Positions 28,539 to 38,775 of a stretch of DNA of 64,000 nt are shown one piece after another. The DNA comes from JABDQZ01 sp963801985 (GTDB lineage: Bacteria; Pseudomonadota; Gammaproteobacteria; Chromatiales; Chromatiaceae). Each line of letters starts with the position of its first letter. Positions within the stretch are counted from its first letter, which is position 1. The notes under the pieces are model-generated. The model did not search any database. It saw only the letters and a list, made by a program, of their open reading frames with translations, and was not told where the DNA came from. Made by a program: the position numbers and the translations under genes. The stretch is from contig CAWDGV010000007.1 in the NCBI GenBank assembly GCA_963801985.1, forward strand, positions 310,001 to 374,000, written 5' to 3'.

Positions 28539-30827
28539 TCATCGATTCCAGTACCAGTATTTCTGGTGCCGCCTGCGATAGGGAGACAAAGAAACAAGAC
28601 TACCATTTTTATCCAGTTCAATTTCGACTGCCCCCTGCATTGCGGTATCCAGGAAGACGCGGCCTTTTTCCAGCCAGCGCTGTTTTACCCGCGCATCGGG
28701 AAAATGGTAGCGATTCAGAAAACCACTTGAGTTCAATACAATCCCGGGGCTTACTGCATCTACAAAAGCCTGGCCTGATGATGTGCCGCTACCATGGTGG
28801 GCCACAACAATGATATCTGCAGCTAACAAATCAGGCTTGCTTGCCAGCAGATGCATTTCAACCTTCTCTTCTATGTCGCCTGTCAAAAGAATACTGGCTT
28901 GTGGCAACGTAATCCTGATAACACATGAAGCATTATTGCCGGTTTTAAATAATGTATCAGGACTGAGAATTTGGAAAAAAGCGGTTGCCCATTGCCAGCT
29001 CATTCCTGACTGGCAGATGTTCGGATTTTTCAGTTTCCCGCCTGTTTCACCTGTTAATATTTCATCCACTTCTATTTCGCCAAGCAAGGCATCCAGATTG
29101 CCTGAATGATCACTGTCAGAATGACTTATAATCAATTGATCAATTTGCTTGACTCCCCTGCTTTTTAGAAACGGAACCACAATCGACTGGGTGGCGCTGC
29201 CTGAATTGCCGTAACGAGGGCCAAGATCATAAAGCAGCTTATTTTCTCCCTGTTCAATAAAAACCGAAAGACCCTGACCAACATCCAGCAAAGTCATCCT
29301 GAAATTTTCTCCGTTCACTTCCCGCTTAAGATTCAGCAAAATCACCAGTATCAAAGCTAAGGCCGCCAGTCGGAACATTTTTCTAGCAGGAAAATGCCAA
29401 ACAAACGCAGAAAACAGCAGTACCAGAAAGTGCCAATGCTCAAGTGATGCTGATCTATAGGCTACCCAGGAAAATTGCGTTACTTGCTGCAGAATGTTCA
29501 AACCTGCCTGCAGGACTGCAAGGTACTCTTGTGTCAGGAAAAAAACTGCAGGATGTAATGAAAGACTCAGCAGAGCTGACAGCAAGGATAACGGGACAAT
29601 GAACAAACTGAACAGAGGAACGAGCAGCAAATTAACCAGGGGTGAAATCACGGAAACCTGGTTAAACCACAGAAGAGAAAAAGGCAGTAATAACAACGTT
29701 ATTGACCATTGCAGGGAAACAAGCTGACGAGCTTTTGATGTTACTGAGGACTTACGCAAAGCAAGATAAATTGCGATCACCGCGATAAATGACAACCAGA
29801 AACCAGGGCTCGTGATAGCAACAGGATCAAGTAAAAGAATAACAAACACCGCAATCGATAATTGCCTGGCAGGTGGGATATTAATCAACTGAATTTTTGC
29901 CAGCAAAATAACCAGCAGCATAATCAATGCCCGCTGGGTGGGAATCGAAAAACCGGCCAAACCTGCATAAATCACAGCCGCGGCAATTCCGGAAATTGAC
30001 TGGACATAGGGAGCTGGCAGCAGTTCACACAATCGGGCAGAACAGCGCCAGAACAAGCCCGCCAGCCAATAGGCAACCATTGCAATCATGCCAATATGTA
30101 AACCGGATATTGCTACCAGGTGGTTGACACCTGCAAGACGGAATGCTTCCCACATTGACGGTGTAATAGCTGACTTATCACCGACAGTTAATGCACGCAG
30201 GATTGCAGCAGCTTCGGGATGGGCTGAGTGACGATCGAGAATAGACCGCAATTTTTCCCTGATATAACCAAAACCGGTATACCAACTGCCTTCGGCGATC
30301 AAACGGTTTACTGGAGTGTCCAGCACATAACCCTTGCCTCCTATACCCTGCTGAAACAGCCAGGTCTCATAGTCAAACACGCCAGGATTCAAACTGCCAA
30401 CAGGAGGTTTTAACCTGACCTGCAGCACCCAGGTCTGGCCAGAACGGATTACCGCCTTGCTTCGATACCAGCTAAGCCTGATTTTACCGGGTAACCTGAC
30501 TTTTGAATTACCAGCAGAAGCCAGCTCAGGAACAAAATTAAATCGCCAGCCCAGATTCACTTTGTCAGGAAGATCTATGACATGACCCGTGACTTTTAAC
30601 GTTTTACCGATTAAATCGGGGGACAATCTGTCCTGTAACGCCCAGTGTCCCCACAAAACAGCCCAGCAAAAACCAAGCAGTAAATAACCAATGACTGAAA
30701 AGCGTGATTTTTTGCCTATAAAAAAACTTATAGGGATACCCGCAATTGCCCAGAAAACTGCTGGTAAAGAAGCTAATTGCTGACATAGCATAATGCCAGC
30801 GGCAAAACTGGCTGTATTGATCCACAT
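28539..30827 (-). CDS. comEC: DNA internalisation protein ComEC/Rec2
   Basis: ComEC forms the inner-membrane channel for single-stranded DNA during natural transformation. The protein is 762 residues. It has N-terminal membrane helices, the competence domain (GLAGFSIPTQRALIM near residue 290, many helices) and a C-terminal metallo-beta-lactamase-like domain. That domain has LLDVGQGLS, the metal motif SHSDSDHSGNLD and VVAHHGSGTSS. Its presence suggests potential competence. It precedes exbB in the same direction, as is common near exbB/lpxK. The 218-base gap to the divergent DUF2062 gene probably holds promoters but shows no clear one. Confidence 0.95.
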   Translation of the reverse strand: MWINTASFAAGIMLCQQLASLPAVFWAIAGIPISFFIGKKSRFSVIGYLLLGFCWAVLWGHWALQDRLSPDLIGKTLKVTGHVIDLPDKVNLGWRFNFVPELASAGNSKVRLPGKIRLSWYRSKAVIRSGQTWVLQVRLKPPVGSLNPGVFDYETWLFQQGIGGKGYVLDTPVNRLIAEGSWYTGFGYIREKLRSILDRHSAHPEAAAILRALTVGDKSAITPSMWEAFRLAGVNHLVAISGLHIGMIAMVAYWLAGLFWRCSARLCELLPAPYVQSISGIAAAVIYAGLAGFSIPTQRALIMLLVILLAKIQLINIPPARQLSIAVFVILLLDPVAITSPGFWLSFIAVIAIYLALRKSSVTSKARQLVSLQWSITLLLLPFSLLWFNQVSVISPLVNLLLVPLFSLFIVPLSLLSALLSLSLHPAVFFLTQEYLAVLQAGLNILQQVTQFSWVAYRSASLEHWHFLVLLFSAFVWHFPARKMFRLAALALILVILLNLKREVNGENFRMTLLDVGQGLSVFIEQGENKLLYDLGPRYGNSGSATQSIVVPFLKSRGVKQIDQLIISHSDSDHSGNLDALLGEIEVDEILTGETGGKLKNPNICQSGMSWQWATAFFQILSPDTLFKTGNNASCVIRITLPQASILLTGDIEEKVEMHLLASKPDLLAADIIVVAHHGSGTSSGQAFVDAVSPGIVLNSSGFLNRYHFPDARVKQRWLEKGRVFLDTAMQGAVEIELDKNGSLVSLSPYRRRHQKYWYWNR

Positions 30828-31045
30828 GTTCCTTCCCTGGAGTCATGAAATAGTAGCTGGTTAGAAAAATTTCACCCGATCATTCAATCCATTGAATAAT
30901 CAGGGAGCTGCGACAGTTTATGTCAAAAAAGCAATAAAATGACAATCCTGATAATCAAAAGCAGGATTCATTGGTAATTAGCCATTTGTCGGCTAGAATT
31001 TCAATTGCTGTACAAACCTTCCTCTCAGCTTTCCAATAATTTGCA

Positions 31046-31591
31046 ATGCCCAAACGTCTGATAAAAAAAATAACACCGGATCACGACACCATTCGTAATC
31101 ACAAACATATGCAGATATTTGGTACTTTGCTGCATGATCCCAACCTTTTTCATCTGAATCGACGTTCAGTCTCCGGAGCCTTTGCTGTTGGCCTGTTCTG
31201 GGCAATGATACCGATACCGCTGCAAATGCTGGCTGCTGCTGCCAGTGCCATCATCTTTCGGGTCAACCTGCCGTTATCAGTTGCATTGGTCTGGCTGACC
31301 AACCCACTGACCATGCCACCTGTATTTTACATAAACTACCGGCTGGGCGCCTGGCTGTTAAATACACCAAGGCCCGAAACGGAATTTGAAGTCAGCATGG
31401 GGTGGGTTGCTGCCAGCATCGACCAGATCTGGCAACCACTATACCTCGGCAGTTTTGTTTCAGGGGTAGTGCTGGGTATTTTCGGCTATACATCAGCGCG
31501 GCTTTTATGGCGAATGCGCATTATTTCCCGCATCCAGGAAAGGCGTCAGAAAGCACAAGTAAAAAAGATCTCGGGCAAAACGTCAATCTGA
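31046..31591 (+). CDS. DUF2062 domain membrane protein
   Basis: Function unknown. The protein is 181 residues. A basic N-terminus (MPKRLIKKI) is followed by the DUF2062 core SGAFAVGLFWAMIPIPLQM and LVWLTNPLTMPPVFYINYRLG. At least three transmembrane helices end around residue 165, with a basic tail. DUF2062 genes often lie near comEC or Lol genes in gammaproteobacteria, as here. It converges on lolD with only eight bases between stops. Confidence 0.85.
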   Translation: MPKRLIKKITPDHDTIRNHKHMQIFGTLLHDPNLFHLNRRSVSGAFAVGLFWAMIPIPLQMLAAAASAIIFRVNLPLSVALVWLTNPLTMPPVFYINYRLGAWLLNTPRPETEFEVSMGWVAASIDQIWQPLYLGSFVSGVVLGIFGYTSARLLWRMRIISRIQERRQKAQVKKISGKTSI

Positions 31592-31599
31592 TGTGAAAT

Positions 31600-32310
31600 T
31601 CAGTTTGACTCCTTTAGTTCCCCATCGATGAGTGTTAACACCCTGTCCATTTTCGCAGCCAGATCATGATCATGCGTCACCATGATCAGGGCTGTTGCTG
31701 ACTTTGTATTGAGTTCAAGCATTAACTCGTAGATCTGGCCAGCCGTTTTACTATCCAGGTTTCCGGTTGGCTCGTCGGCCAGCAAACACCCTGGCCGGGT
31801 CACCATGGCACGCGCAATGGCGGCTCTCTGACGCTCTCCACCAGAAAGCTCGGATGGTTTGTGTCCCACACGCTCGCTCAAGCCAACTTTTTTCAGCATT
31901 TCAGCTGCAGCATGCCGGGCATCGGCAATGGGACTTCCACCGATCAATAACGGCATGGCAACATTTTCAAGCGCCGTGAACTCCGGCAACAGGTGATGAA
32001 ACTGGTACACAAAACCCAGTTGCTGATTTCGCAATGCAGCGCGTTTATTTTGTGACAAGCTGAAATAATCGGTACCCTGCAGCAACAGTTGTCCAGAAGA
32101 AACCTGGTCCAGCCCACCAATACAATGCAACAAAGTGCTTTTGCCGGAACCGGAAGCACCCACGATCGCTATCCTGTCACCGCTGTTTATCTGCAGGTCA
32201 ATATTTTTCAGAATGTGTAATTTCTGGGGCCCGCTGGTAAATATCTTGTTCAGGGCATGACATTCGAGTACAGCGCGCTGTGGCTGGATTTCAGTGAGCG
32301 TATTATTCAT
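31600..32310 (-). CDS. lolD: Lipoprotein-releasing ABC transporter ATP-binding protein LolD
   Basis: LolD powers release of outer-membrane lipoproteins from the inner membrane to LolA. The protein is 236 residues. Walker A is GASGSGKSTLLHCIGGLD near residue 53, the Q-loop is VYQFHHLLPEFTALEN, the signature is LSGGERQR near 148, and Walker B is LLADEPTGNLD. It overlaps the downstream-encoded permease start by eight bases. FHHLLPEF is typical of LolD rather than MacB or FtsE. Confidence 0.96.
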   Translation of the reverse strand: MNNTLTEIQPQRAVLECHALNKIFTSGPQKLHILKNIDLQINSGDRIAIVGASGSGKSTLLHCIGGLDQVSSGQLLLQGTDYFSLSQNKRAALRNQQLGFVYQFHHLLPEFTALENVAMPLLIGGSPIADARHAAAEMLKKVGLSERVGHKPSELSGGERQRAAIARAMVTRPGCLLADEPTGNLDSKTAGQIYELMLELNTKSATALIMVTHDHDLAAKMDRVLTLIDGELKESN

Positions 32311-33550
32311 AACGCAGAGCCTCTGCGGGCTGGGTACGGGAAGCCAACCAGGCAGGATAAATCGTTGCCAACAGGCTGATCAGAAATGCTGAACCTCCAA
32401 TAAGCCAGACATCATTCCAGTGCAAATCTGAAGGCAGCTGATTAATGTAGTAGATATTCGGATCGATAAATTGAACCTGAAAGTATCTTTCAATAAATCC
32501 AACAATCTGTTCCAGGTTTTCTGCTATCAGCACACCACCAGCTATACCCAGCAAGGTACCGATAAAACCTATCGTGATACCCTGAAAAATAAATACGCCC
32601 ATAATCATGCTGGAAGTGGCACCCAGAGTTTTCAGGATGGCAATATCGCTTTGTTTATCTGTAACCACCATAACTAAAGTCGAGACAATATTGAAAGCCG
32701 CCACAGCAACGATCAGCAGTAAAATAATTGCCATCATGCGCTTTTCGGTTTCCAGTGCACTGAAAAAGTTTCTATGTTCCTCGGTCCAGTCTGACAATCG
32801 AAACAAGCCGTCCAGGTCAATCGCCAGTTCACGTACCACGCGTCTCGCTTCGAACATATCTTCCAGTTTCAGCCTGACCCCGGAAACATCGTCGCCCAGG
32901 CGCTGCAGCTTTGCTGCGTCTTTAATATGAACCAACCCAACTCCTCGATCATATTCACCCATACCAACTTCAAACAGTCCGACTACCGTAAAACGCTTCA
33001 GCCTGGGCATCGTACCTACCGGTGTGATGCTGGCCTGCGGTGTCACCACGGTCACTTTGTCACCTATTTTCACTGCCAGCACATTGGCCAGTTCTTTACC
33101 CAAAATGATGCTGTAATTGCCTGCCTGCAAGTCCGCAAGTTTGCCCTCTAACATGTGATCACCGACATCAGAAACTGACGGTTCCTGGGCCGGGTAAATG
33201 CCGCGTAGATGTGCTCCAGCCACATAACTTCTATTGACCAGCATGACCTGCCCTTCGACGAAGGCGGCAGAACCAATGACTTCAGGATGTTTTTCTGCCA
33301 ACTGCATGGCTTTTTGCCAATCAGACATGCTCCCTGAAATATCCCGCACACTGGCATGGGAGGTCATGCCCAGAATTCGCTCCCTGACTTCCTTGTGAAA
33401 TCCATTCATCACGGATAACACAACGATCAGGGCAATGACTCCCAGCATGATACCCAGCATGGAACTGGCCGAGATGAAGGAAATAAAGTGATTTCTGTTT
33501 CGGGCACGCGTGTAGCGCAAGCCGATATAGAGTTCAAGAGGTCTAAACAT
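32303..33550 (-). CDS. lolC: Lipoprotein-releasing ABC transporter permease (LolC/LolE)
   Basis: This is the membrane subunit that pairs with LolD. The protein is 415 residues. An N-terminal helix (SSMLGIMLGVIALIVVLSVMNG), a large periplasmic domain and three C-terminal helices (from about residue 270) give the FtsX/LolCE topology. The N-terminus ELYIGLRYTRARNRNHFISFIS is the LolC/E signature. Only one permease gene is present, so this could be a LolC, a LolE or a single LolF-type subunit; I cannot separate these by eye. Confidence 0.92.
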   Translation of the reverse strand: MFRPLELYIGLRYTRARNRNHFISFISASSMLGIMLGVIALIVVLSVMNGFHKEVRERILGMTSHASVRDISGSMSDWQKAMQLAEKHPEVIGSAAFVEGQVMLVNRSYVAGAHLRGIYPAQEPSVSDVGDHMLEGKLADLQAGNYSIILGKELANVLAVKIGDKVTVVTPQASITPVGTMPRLKRFTVVGLFEVGMGEYDRGVGLVHIKDAAKLQRLGDDVSGVRLKLEDMFEARRVVRELAIDLDGLFRLSDWTEEHRNFFSALETEKRMMAIILLLIVAVAAFNIVSTLVMVVTDKQSDIAILKTLGATSSMIMGVFIFQGITIGFIGTLLGIAGGVLIAENLEQIVGFIERYFQVQFIDPNIYYINQLPSDLHWNDVWLIGGSAFLISLLATIYPAWLASRTQPAEALRYE

Positions 33551-33679
33551 AGCCTTATTAAAACATAAACTTAGGAAACTATATTAAGACTTTTTGCGTG
33601 TTTATTTATAGATGTTATATTTGATTATAATGATTTCTATAATGTTGCTGCCATAGCAATAAATTACAAGGAAATATTT

Positions 33680-33970
33680 ATGAAAAAAGCCCTTATCGCA
33701 TCCGGACTGTTAACACTGGCAATGCTTCCCATACCCTCCTTTGCTGATGTGTTAATGATTGATGCCATTGCCGAAGCAGCTCCAAACTCTCCGGATGGAT
33801 TACCTCGCCCAACACGCAGCATGAAGATGACTACTGTAAAGGAGAAATATGGAGAACCGCTCCAGGAGCATTCTCAAGTTGGCGAACCACCTATTACCCG
33901 CTGGGACTATGATGGTTACTCGGTTTTTTTCGAATATGACCAGGTTTTAACAACTGTTGTCCATCGCTAG
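33680..33970 (+). CDS. Small exported protein of unknown function
   Basis: This 96-residue protein has a clear signal peptide (MKKALIASGLLTLAMLPIP, cleavage after SFA). The mature part contains PTRSMKMTTVKEKYGEP, GEPPITRWDYDGYSVFFEYD and a VVHR tail. That pattern (a short helix with a GxP turn followed by strands) resembles small SmpA/BamE-like periplasmic domains, but I do not recognise the family with certainty. It has an AAGGAAAT ribosome-binding site. A TATAAT -10 box lies at 33638-33643 with no convincing -35. It appears to be transcribed alone, 131 bases before the TrpD2-like gene. Confidence 0.75.
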   Translation: MKKALIASGLLTLAMLPIPSFADVLMIDAIAEAAPNSPDGLPRPTRSMKMTTVKEKYGEPLQEHSQVGEPPITRWDYDGYSVFFEYDQVLTTVVHR

Positions 33971-34100
33971 AATAAACCCGCAACAAACGCTGTCAATTAG
34001 CAGCCTGTTCCCGATATCATTGGGTATAATGTTCAGGTTGTAGCTAAATATAAAAAGCTGTCAGCCATACCCGAAGTAACAAAACATAGACGGAAACCTA

Positions 34101-35225
34101 ATGAGCAACGATCACGAACTCATCAATACTGACCTTCAACTGACTATGCGTTCCATTATTCAGCGCATTGCTACCGGCCCCGAGTTGAGTAAAGATATTT
34201 CTTTACAGGAAGCTCACCTGGGCATGAAAGCCATCCTCAACAATGAAGTTGACCCGGTACAGGCAGCTATTTTTTTTATTGCCCTGCGTATGAAACGCGA
34301 GACCTGGGATGAAAACAAAGGTGTGCTGGATGCCATTCGTGAAGCCTCGCATAATGTGACAGCAGACGTTGATGAAGTACTCGATATCGCGGACCCGTAC
34401 GATGGGTACAACAGAACATTACCGGCCTCACCCTTTCTTGCTCCATTGATGGCTGAATGTGGCATACACACTGTCACACACAGTGTCGATGCCGTTGGGC
34501 CCAAATTTGGTGTTACCCATCGTCATATTTTTAAAGCTCTTGGAATTAATGTTGATCTGCCTCCAGAGGAAGCGGCCAAACGACTTAGCCAGGATGAACT
34601 CGGCTGGGCCTATGTAGACCAGGCTTCCTACTGTCCCAAACTGCATAACCTTGTCAGCCTGCGTTCTCTTATCATTAAACGCCAGGTTGTCACCACGGTA
34701 GAAGTACTCTCCAAGCCGATCGCAGGTAAAAAGAAAACTCATTTCATGACCGGTTATGTACATAAGCCTTATCCACCGGTATATGCCATGCTGGCTCGTC
34801 ATGTCGGTTTTGATTCCGCGATACTGGTACGTGGCGTCGAAGGTGGCGTGATACCCTCGCTGCGTCAGGCCGGTAAATATTTCTCTTATCTTGACCGTGG
34901 TGTTGAACAGGGAACTGACATTGATCCTTCTGACGTTGGCATCTCCCAGTCTGTTCGTGCTGTACCACTCCCTGAGGATTTACCTAAAACAACATCCGGC
35001 CCTGATGAAATTGCTATTGCAGTCGATATTGCAGCTACTGCCAAAGCAGCCGCTGATGCAGGTATGCAAGCTTTAAATGGTAAACAGGGCCCAACTTACG
35101 ACTCACTGGTTTATTCAGGCGCCCTTATTCTTAATCACCTGGGAAGACATAACTCATTGCAGGCAGCTGCGGATGAGATCCGTTCTGTACTGGATTCCGG
35201 CAAAGCTGCAAACAGGGTAAAGTGA
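34101..35225 (+). CDS. Anthranilate phosphoribosyltransferase-like protein (TrpD2/YbiB type)
   Basis: This 374-residue protein has the TrpD/thymidine phosphorylase fold. An N-terminal helical bundle (residues 10-80, EAHLGMKAILNNEVDPVQAAIFFIALRMK) is followed by the alpha/beta domain with VDAVGPKFGVTHRHIFKALGI. The catalytic GTGGD motif of true TrpD is replaced by DPYDGYNRT, and KHGNR is absent. Anthranilate transfer is therefore unlikely. TrpD2 relatives such as YbiB bind nucleic acid, but the function here is unknown. Its stop overlaps the ATG of the Rieske gene (TGATG), so the two are probably coupled. Confidence 0.85.
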   Translation: MSNDHELINTDLQLTMRSIIQRIATGPELSKDISLQEAHLGMKAILNNEVDPVQAAIFFIALRMKRETWDENKGVLDAIREASHNVTADVDEVLDIADPYDGYNRTLPASPFLAPLMAECGIHTVTHSVDAVGPKFGVTHRHIFKALGINVDLPPEEAAKRLSQDELGWAYVDQASYCPKLHNLVSLRSLIIKRQVVTTVEVLSKPIAGKKKTHFMTGYVHKPYPPVYAMLARHVGFDSAILVRGVEGGVIPSLRQAGKYFSYLDRGVEQGTDIDPSDVGISQSVRAVPLPEDLPKTTSGPDEIAIAVDIAATAKAAADAGMQALNGKQGPTYDSLVYSGALILNHLGRHNSLQAAADEIRSVLDSGKAANRVK

Positions 35226-35545
35226 TGACAAACAATCAACTGGTCGCAGTTGCCGACGAACATGAACTCCAGCCAGGGCAGATGAAAAAAATAGAAGTCT
35301 CCGGCAGGAAACTATTGCTGGCCAATGCAGAAGGCCAGTTCTATATTGTTGATGAAATGTGTAGCCATGAAGATTTTTCGCTCTACCTTGGCTGCATAAA
35401 AGACAGATCAATCAAGTGTTCATTGCATGGCAGCTACTTCGACCTGGAGAGCGGCGATCCCCTTGAAGAGCCTGCCTGTGAAGCGATAGGCACCTATTCA
35501 GTCACTGTTAAAGATGGAAAAATCTGGTGTGACCTGTCCGAATAA
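35225..35545 (+). CDS. Rieske [2Fe-2S] ferredoxin
   Basis: This is a 106-residue cytosolic Rieske-type electron carrier of the NirD/biphenyl ferredoxin kind. The cluster ligands are visible as C-S-H (MCSHED, near residue 47) and C-S-L-H (IKCSLHGS, near 65), with SYFDLESGDPLEEPA following. There is no signal peptide. The ATG at 35225 overlaps the preceding stop, while a GTG three bases earlier is possible. Its redox partner is not obvious. It is followed by a rhodanese remnant, suggesting a small operon with TrpD2-like protein, ferredoxin and rhodanese. Confidence 0.92.
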   Translation: MTNNQLVAVADEHELQPGQMKKIEVSGRKLLLANAEGQFYIVDEMCSHEDFSLYLGCIKDRSIKCSLHGSYFDLESGDPLEEPACEAIGTYSVTVKDGKIWCDLSE

Positions 35546-35563
35546 TCAAACAACGGTCATTGG

Positions 35564-36063
35564 ATGTTAAAAAAACTCACGTCCATTCCGCTGCTTTTCT
35601 CACTGGGGCTGTCGGCGACTCTGCTTGCTGACAGGCCATTATAGTAACACCAGGTATAGAAACCATTGGTGAACTTGAACTGATTGATTACATTCGTCAA
35701 ATGAGCAGGGGTGACAACTCACTCATACTAATTGACTCGCGCACTCCTGACTGGATGAGCAGCGGCACTATCCCCGGAGCCATGAATATCCCCTGGACTG
35801 AACTCGATCCTGACTCGGGTGCAGAACTGAGTGCCATTGTTGATTATTTAACAACGCAGTTTGGTGCATCACAACGTGAAGGCTTGTGGGATTTTACAAG
35901 TGCAAAAACATTGATTTTCTTTTGTAATGGAATGTGGTGTGGCCAATCCTCGAATAATATTTTACATCTATTGAGATTTGGCTATCCATCATCGAAGCTC
36001 AAATGGTATCGGGGCGGCATGCAAAGCTGGGAAATTCTGGGATTCGAAAAAACCTATCCTTAA
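35564..36063 (+). pseudogene. Exported rhodanese-like protein, disrupted by one frameshift
   Basis: An ATG at 35564 begins a signal peptide (MLKKLTSIPLLFSLGLSATL, cleavage near LLA) that runs into TAG after ADRPL. One missing base near 35636-35640 would join it to IVTPGIETIGELELIDYIR and the rhodanese domain. That domain has DSRTPDWMSSGTIPGAMNIPW, the active-site loop FFCNGMWCGQSS (catalytic Cys near its start) and WYRGGMQSW. The rest is intact to 36063. It lies 18 bases after the Rieske gene. It is either a sequence error or a recently broken gene. A start at 35701 would lack the signal and half of the first strand. Confidence 0.8.
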
Positions 36064-36101
36064 TCAGCTCATCATCAAACCAGCCGAAAAACTTTCAATT
36101 C

Positions 36102-38748
36102 TTATTCGGGCTGTTGTTTTTTTCTATACACAAGAATCAACACGGCAGGCAACACCAGCATATCGAACAATAATGCAGCTACCAAACCGATACTGGTCAA
36201 CAAACCAAAGTTACTGGTTGGTATGAATTCTGAAAATAACAAAATCAAAAACTGTGTTGCCAGAATGATCGTGGTTGTCATAACCGCCCGCCCCGCATGA
36301 GACGTTGTCCGTAAAATGGCAGTTGCCGGTTTTGCGCCATTTTTTAATCTTTTGATGAATCCGTGGAATACGTGAATCGTATCATCCACGGCAATTCCGA
36401 CGGCAACACTGGCAATCATCGCAGTTGCCATATCCAGCCATATTCCAAAAAAGCCCATAAAAATAAAAATCAGAATTATAGGTGACAGGTTCGGCAGCAT
36501 GCAAATGACTGACTGCCAGAATGATCGCCACAAAAACAGCATCAACACAAAAATCAGCACCAAAGCTCCACCAAGGCTGTTAACCTGGCCTCTATTAACA
36601 AGATCTCTTCCATATCTGAAAAAAGTCGCCCAGCCCCGGCAATATCAGTGTTCATTCCTTCGATATTTTCCTTAAGATAGGCATTAATTTTTTCAAGCAA
36701 TGCGGCCAATATCGTTTGCACTGTGAACATTTACATTTAAAGTTACACGGGCAATCTGAAAATCCTGGTCAACCAGGTCATAAAGATCATCACCATCATA
36801 AACCAGCAAATATTGACTGATCAGTTTTTCATCGTCAGGAATGTACTCTAAATTCAGCTTGTTCTTCATTGAATCCCCAGTTCATCTCTTCGATGAAATC
36901 AACCAGTGAAGTCGATTTATCAATTTCCTGCTGTTCTTCAGCCCAATTTGGAATTTTTTTATCTGTAGCAGATTACTGAGGCAGTTTAAATGCGTCCAAA
37001 TCTTCAGACTTGAATACAACTTCAACAGGTATAGTACCAACCAAGTGATTTATCAATATGATCAGTGCTTTTGCGGATTTCATGATTGTGGAGAGAAAAA
37101 TTCCTGCAGATTGGTTTCAACCTGGATATGTCTTAATTGTGGCAGCCCCAAAGCAAGCAACAAGGCTAGTTATACCTAAAACATAAACAGGATAGCGAAT
37201 ACCCAGGTTACACAGAAAACGTACTACCCTATCCATCCACTTGAGACCGCCTTTACCTGAAGGCCAGTGGGAATGATCCCAGCGAATAAATATTTGTGGC
37301 ACAAAATAGCATAACAACAACAAAAATCAAAACCACACCTACAGCGGCAATCAAGCCAAAATGTGGCAATTGCAGGTACTGGACTTAAGCCCAGCGAAGC
37401 CAAGGCCTGCTGCAGTGGTTAATGCGGTAAACAAAGCAGGCCGCCGGATTTCTTCAAGCGCTTTCTCCACTCTGGTCCGGCCAATAAAGCCACGCTGGGA
37501 TTCGTAATTAAGTGCATTAAAGAAATGTACAAGAGCTGCAATTGTAAGAGCTGATAATAATGGAGGGGTAATACTGGCAATCAATGTAAATGGCTGATCG
37601 AAACATGACATAAAGCGCAATAGTGCTACTGACAACCACGCCGATAACTGCACCACTCACAATAGACCGCTAGAATTCGGCGAAACAGCAACCAGATAAG
37701 CAGTAGTCCAATTGCTGTCGTTAGCAGGTATAAAAATCATGTTATCGCGCAGCATTGATGTCAGTTCGGCAACATCCAGTGGAACCTGGCCGGCAACTGC
37801 GGTAGATAACCCTGCAAGCGAAATTCGTCGATCATTTGATCGAATTTCTTCAAGAAGCGTCAAACGTTCCAGGCTAATTCAGCATCCTCAGGAATCACTA
37901 CCATTGACAGTGCTTCTCTTTTTTCAGAAATCAGACCTCCACTCGCAAAGCGGTCAGTCATTAATAATCCCGGGCGCTTTCAGAAGGATGGGATTCATCA
38001 AGAATATTCTATATCAATTAATGGACTGACATAAAAACCTTCGGCACTACCTGAAATATGCTCCTGGGTTGTAACCGAGATAACTTTCCGAATATTGGGA
38101 TGTTCTTCCAGTTTTTCTGATAACTCGTGATAGGCATTGAGGAATCCATCAGAAAAAAGTGCAACACCCTCAAAAAGAAAGACTATGACCTGGTCAGTTG
38201 GAAAGTTTTCCCGAATCTCATTATCAATGACAACAGCAGGTTCATCTGCAGGAAAATAGACAGTTGGCGAATTATTGATATTAAGGTTTACCAGTAAAAG
38301 GTTCGGCAATGAGGATAAAAAAAGTAAAATCGCAATACTGATGTAGTAGCCCCAGGAAATAGACTTGAATTTATTTATCAGCCTCGATTCACTGGCTTTT
38401 TTAAGTGATAGCTGAATGCATTCTTCATCATCAAAAACGATATTCTGGAAACTGCCGCTCACGGATATCTCTTCAGTCATCCGCAGTCTGCATCTGAAAG
38501 ATTTGTTCCTGGCTGGAAAATTCACCCGACCTGTCCTGTTCGGCCTTTTGCAGATAGCTTTTGAGTTTTTGTTGTTCTTCTGCCGGTACCAGGTCAAGAA
38601 CAGGGATGGCCAGCAAATCATCAAAACTGGTGATTTTAAACAAATCAAGAAAGGCCTTATTGGCAAATACAAACATGCCACTATGAATAATGGCAACAGG
38701 ATTATTTTTCGCCTCAAGACGTGAACGCTGAGCAAGCGAATCATTCAT
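36102..38748 (-). pseudogene. RND/MMPL-family exporter with N-terminal PAS domain, many frameshifts
   Basis: The start at 38748 encodes a PAS-like domain (NPVAIIHSGMFVFANKAFLDLF). After one +1 shift at 38475-38481 it continues as SVSGSFQNIVFDDEECIQL and then, without stop or start codon, into the first RND transmembrane helix (SWGYYISIAILLFLSSLPN). By switching frames I can follow an MMPL/RND protein: a periplasmic domain, helices with IALYVMFRS, ALEEIRRPALFTALTTAAGLG, a second repeat, then IASVAVGIAVDDTIHVFHG. It ends at 36102. About 17 indels are needed (about 12 of +1 and 5 of -1), mostly between 36.6 and 38.0 kb. Every premature stop is explained by an indel; I saw none from a base substitution. 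The gene belongs with the two upstream genes in an export locus. Confidence 0.75.
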
Positions 38749-38775
38749 TGCCAGTCTCCGACGAAACTCAGCAAG

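Noticed and set aside
36102..38744. Treating the RND fragments as several separate small genes
   Set aside because: Each piece aligns to successive parts of one MMPL/RND protein and the pieces lack their own start signals.
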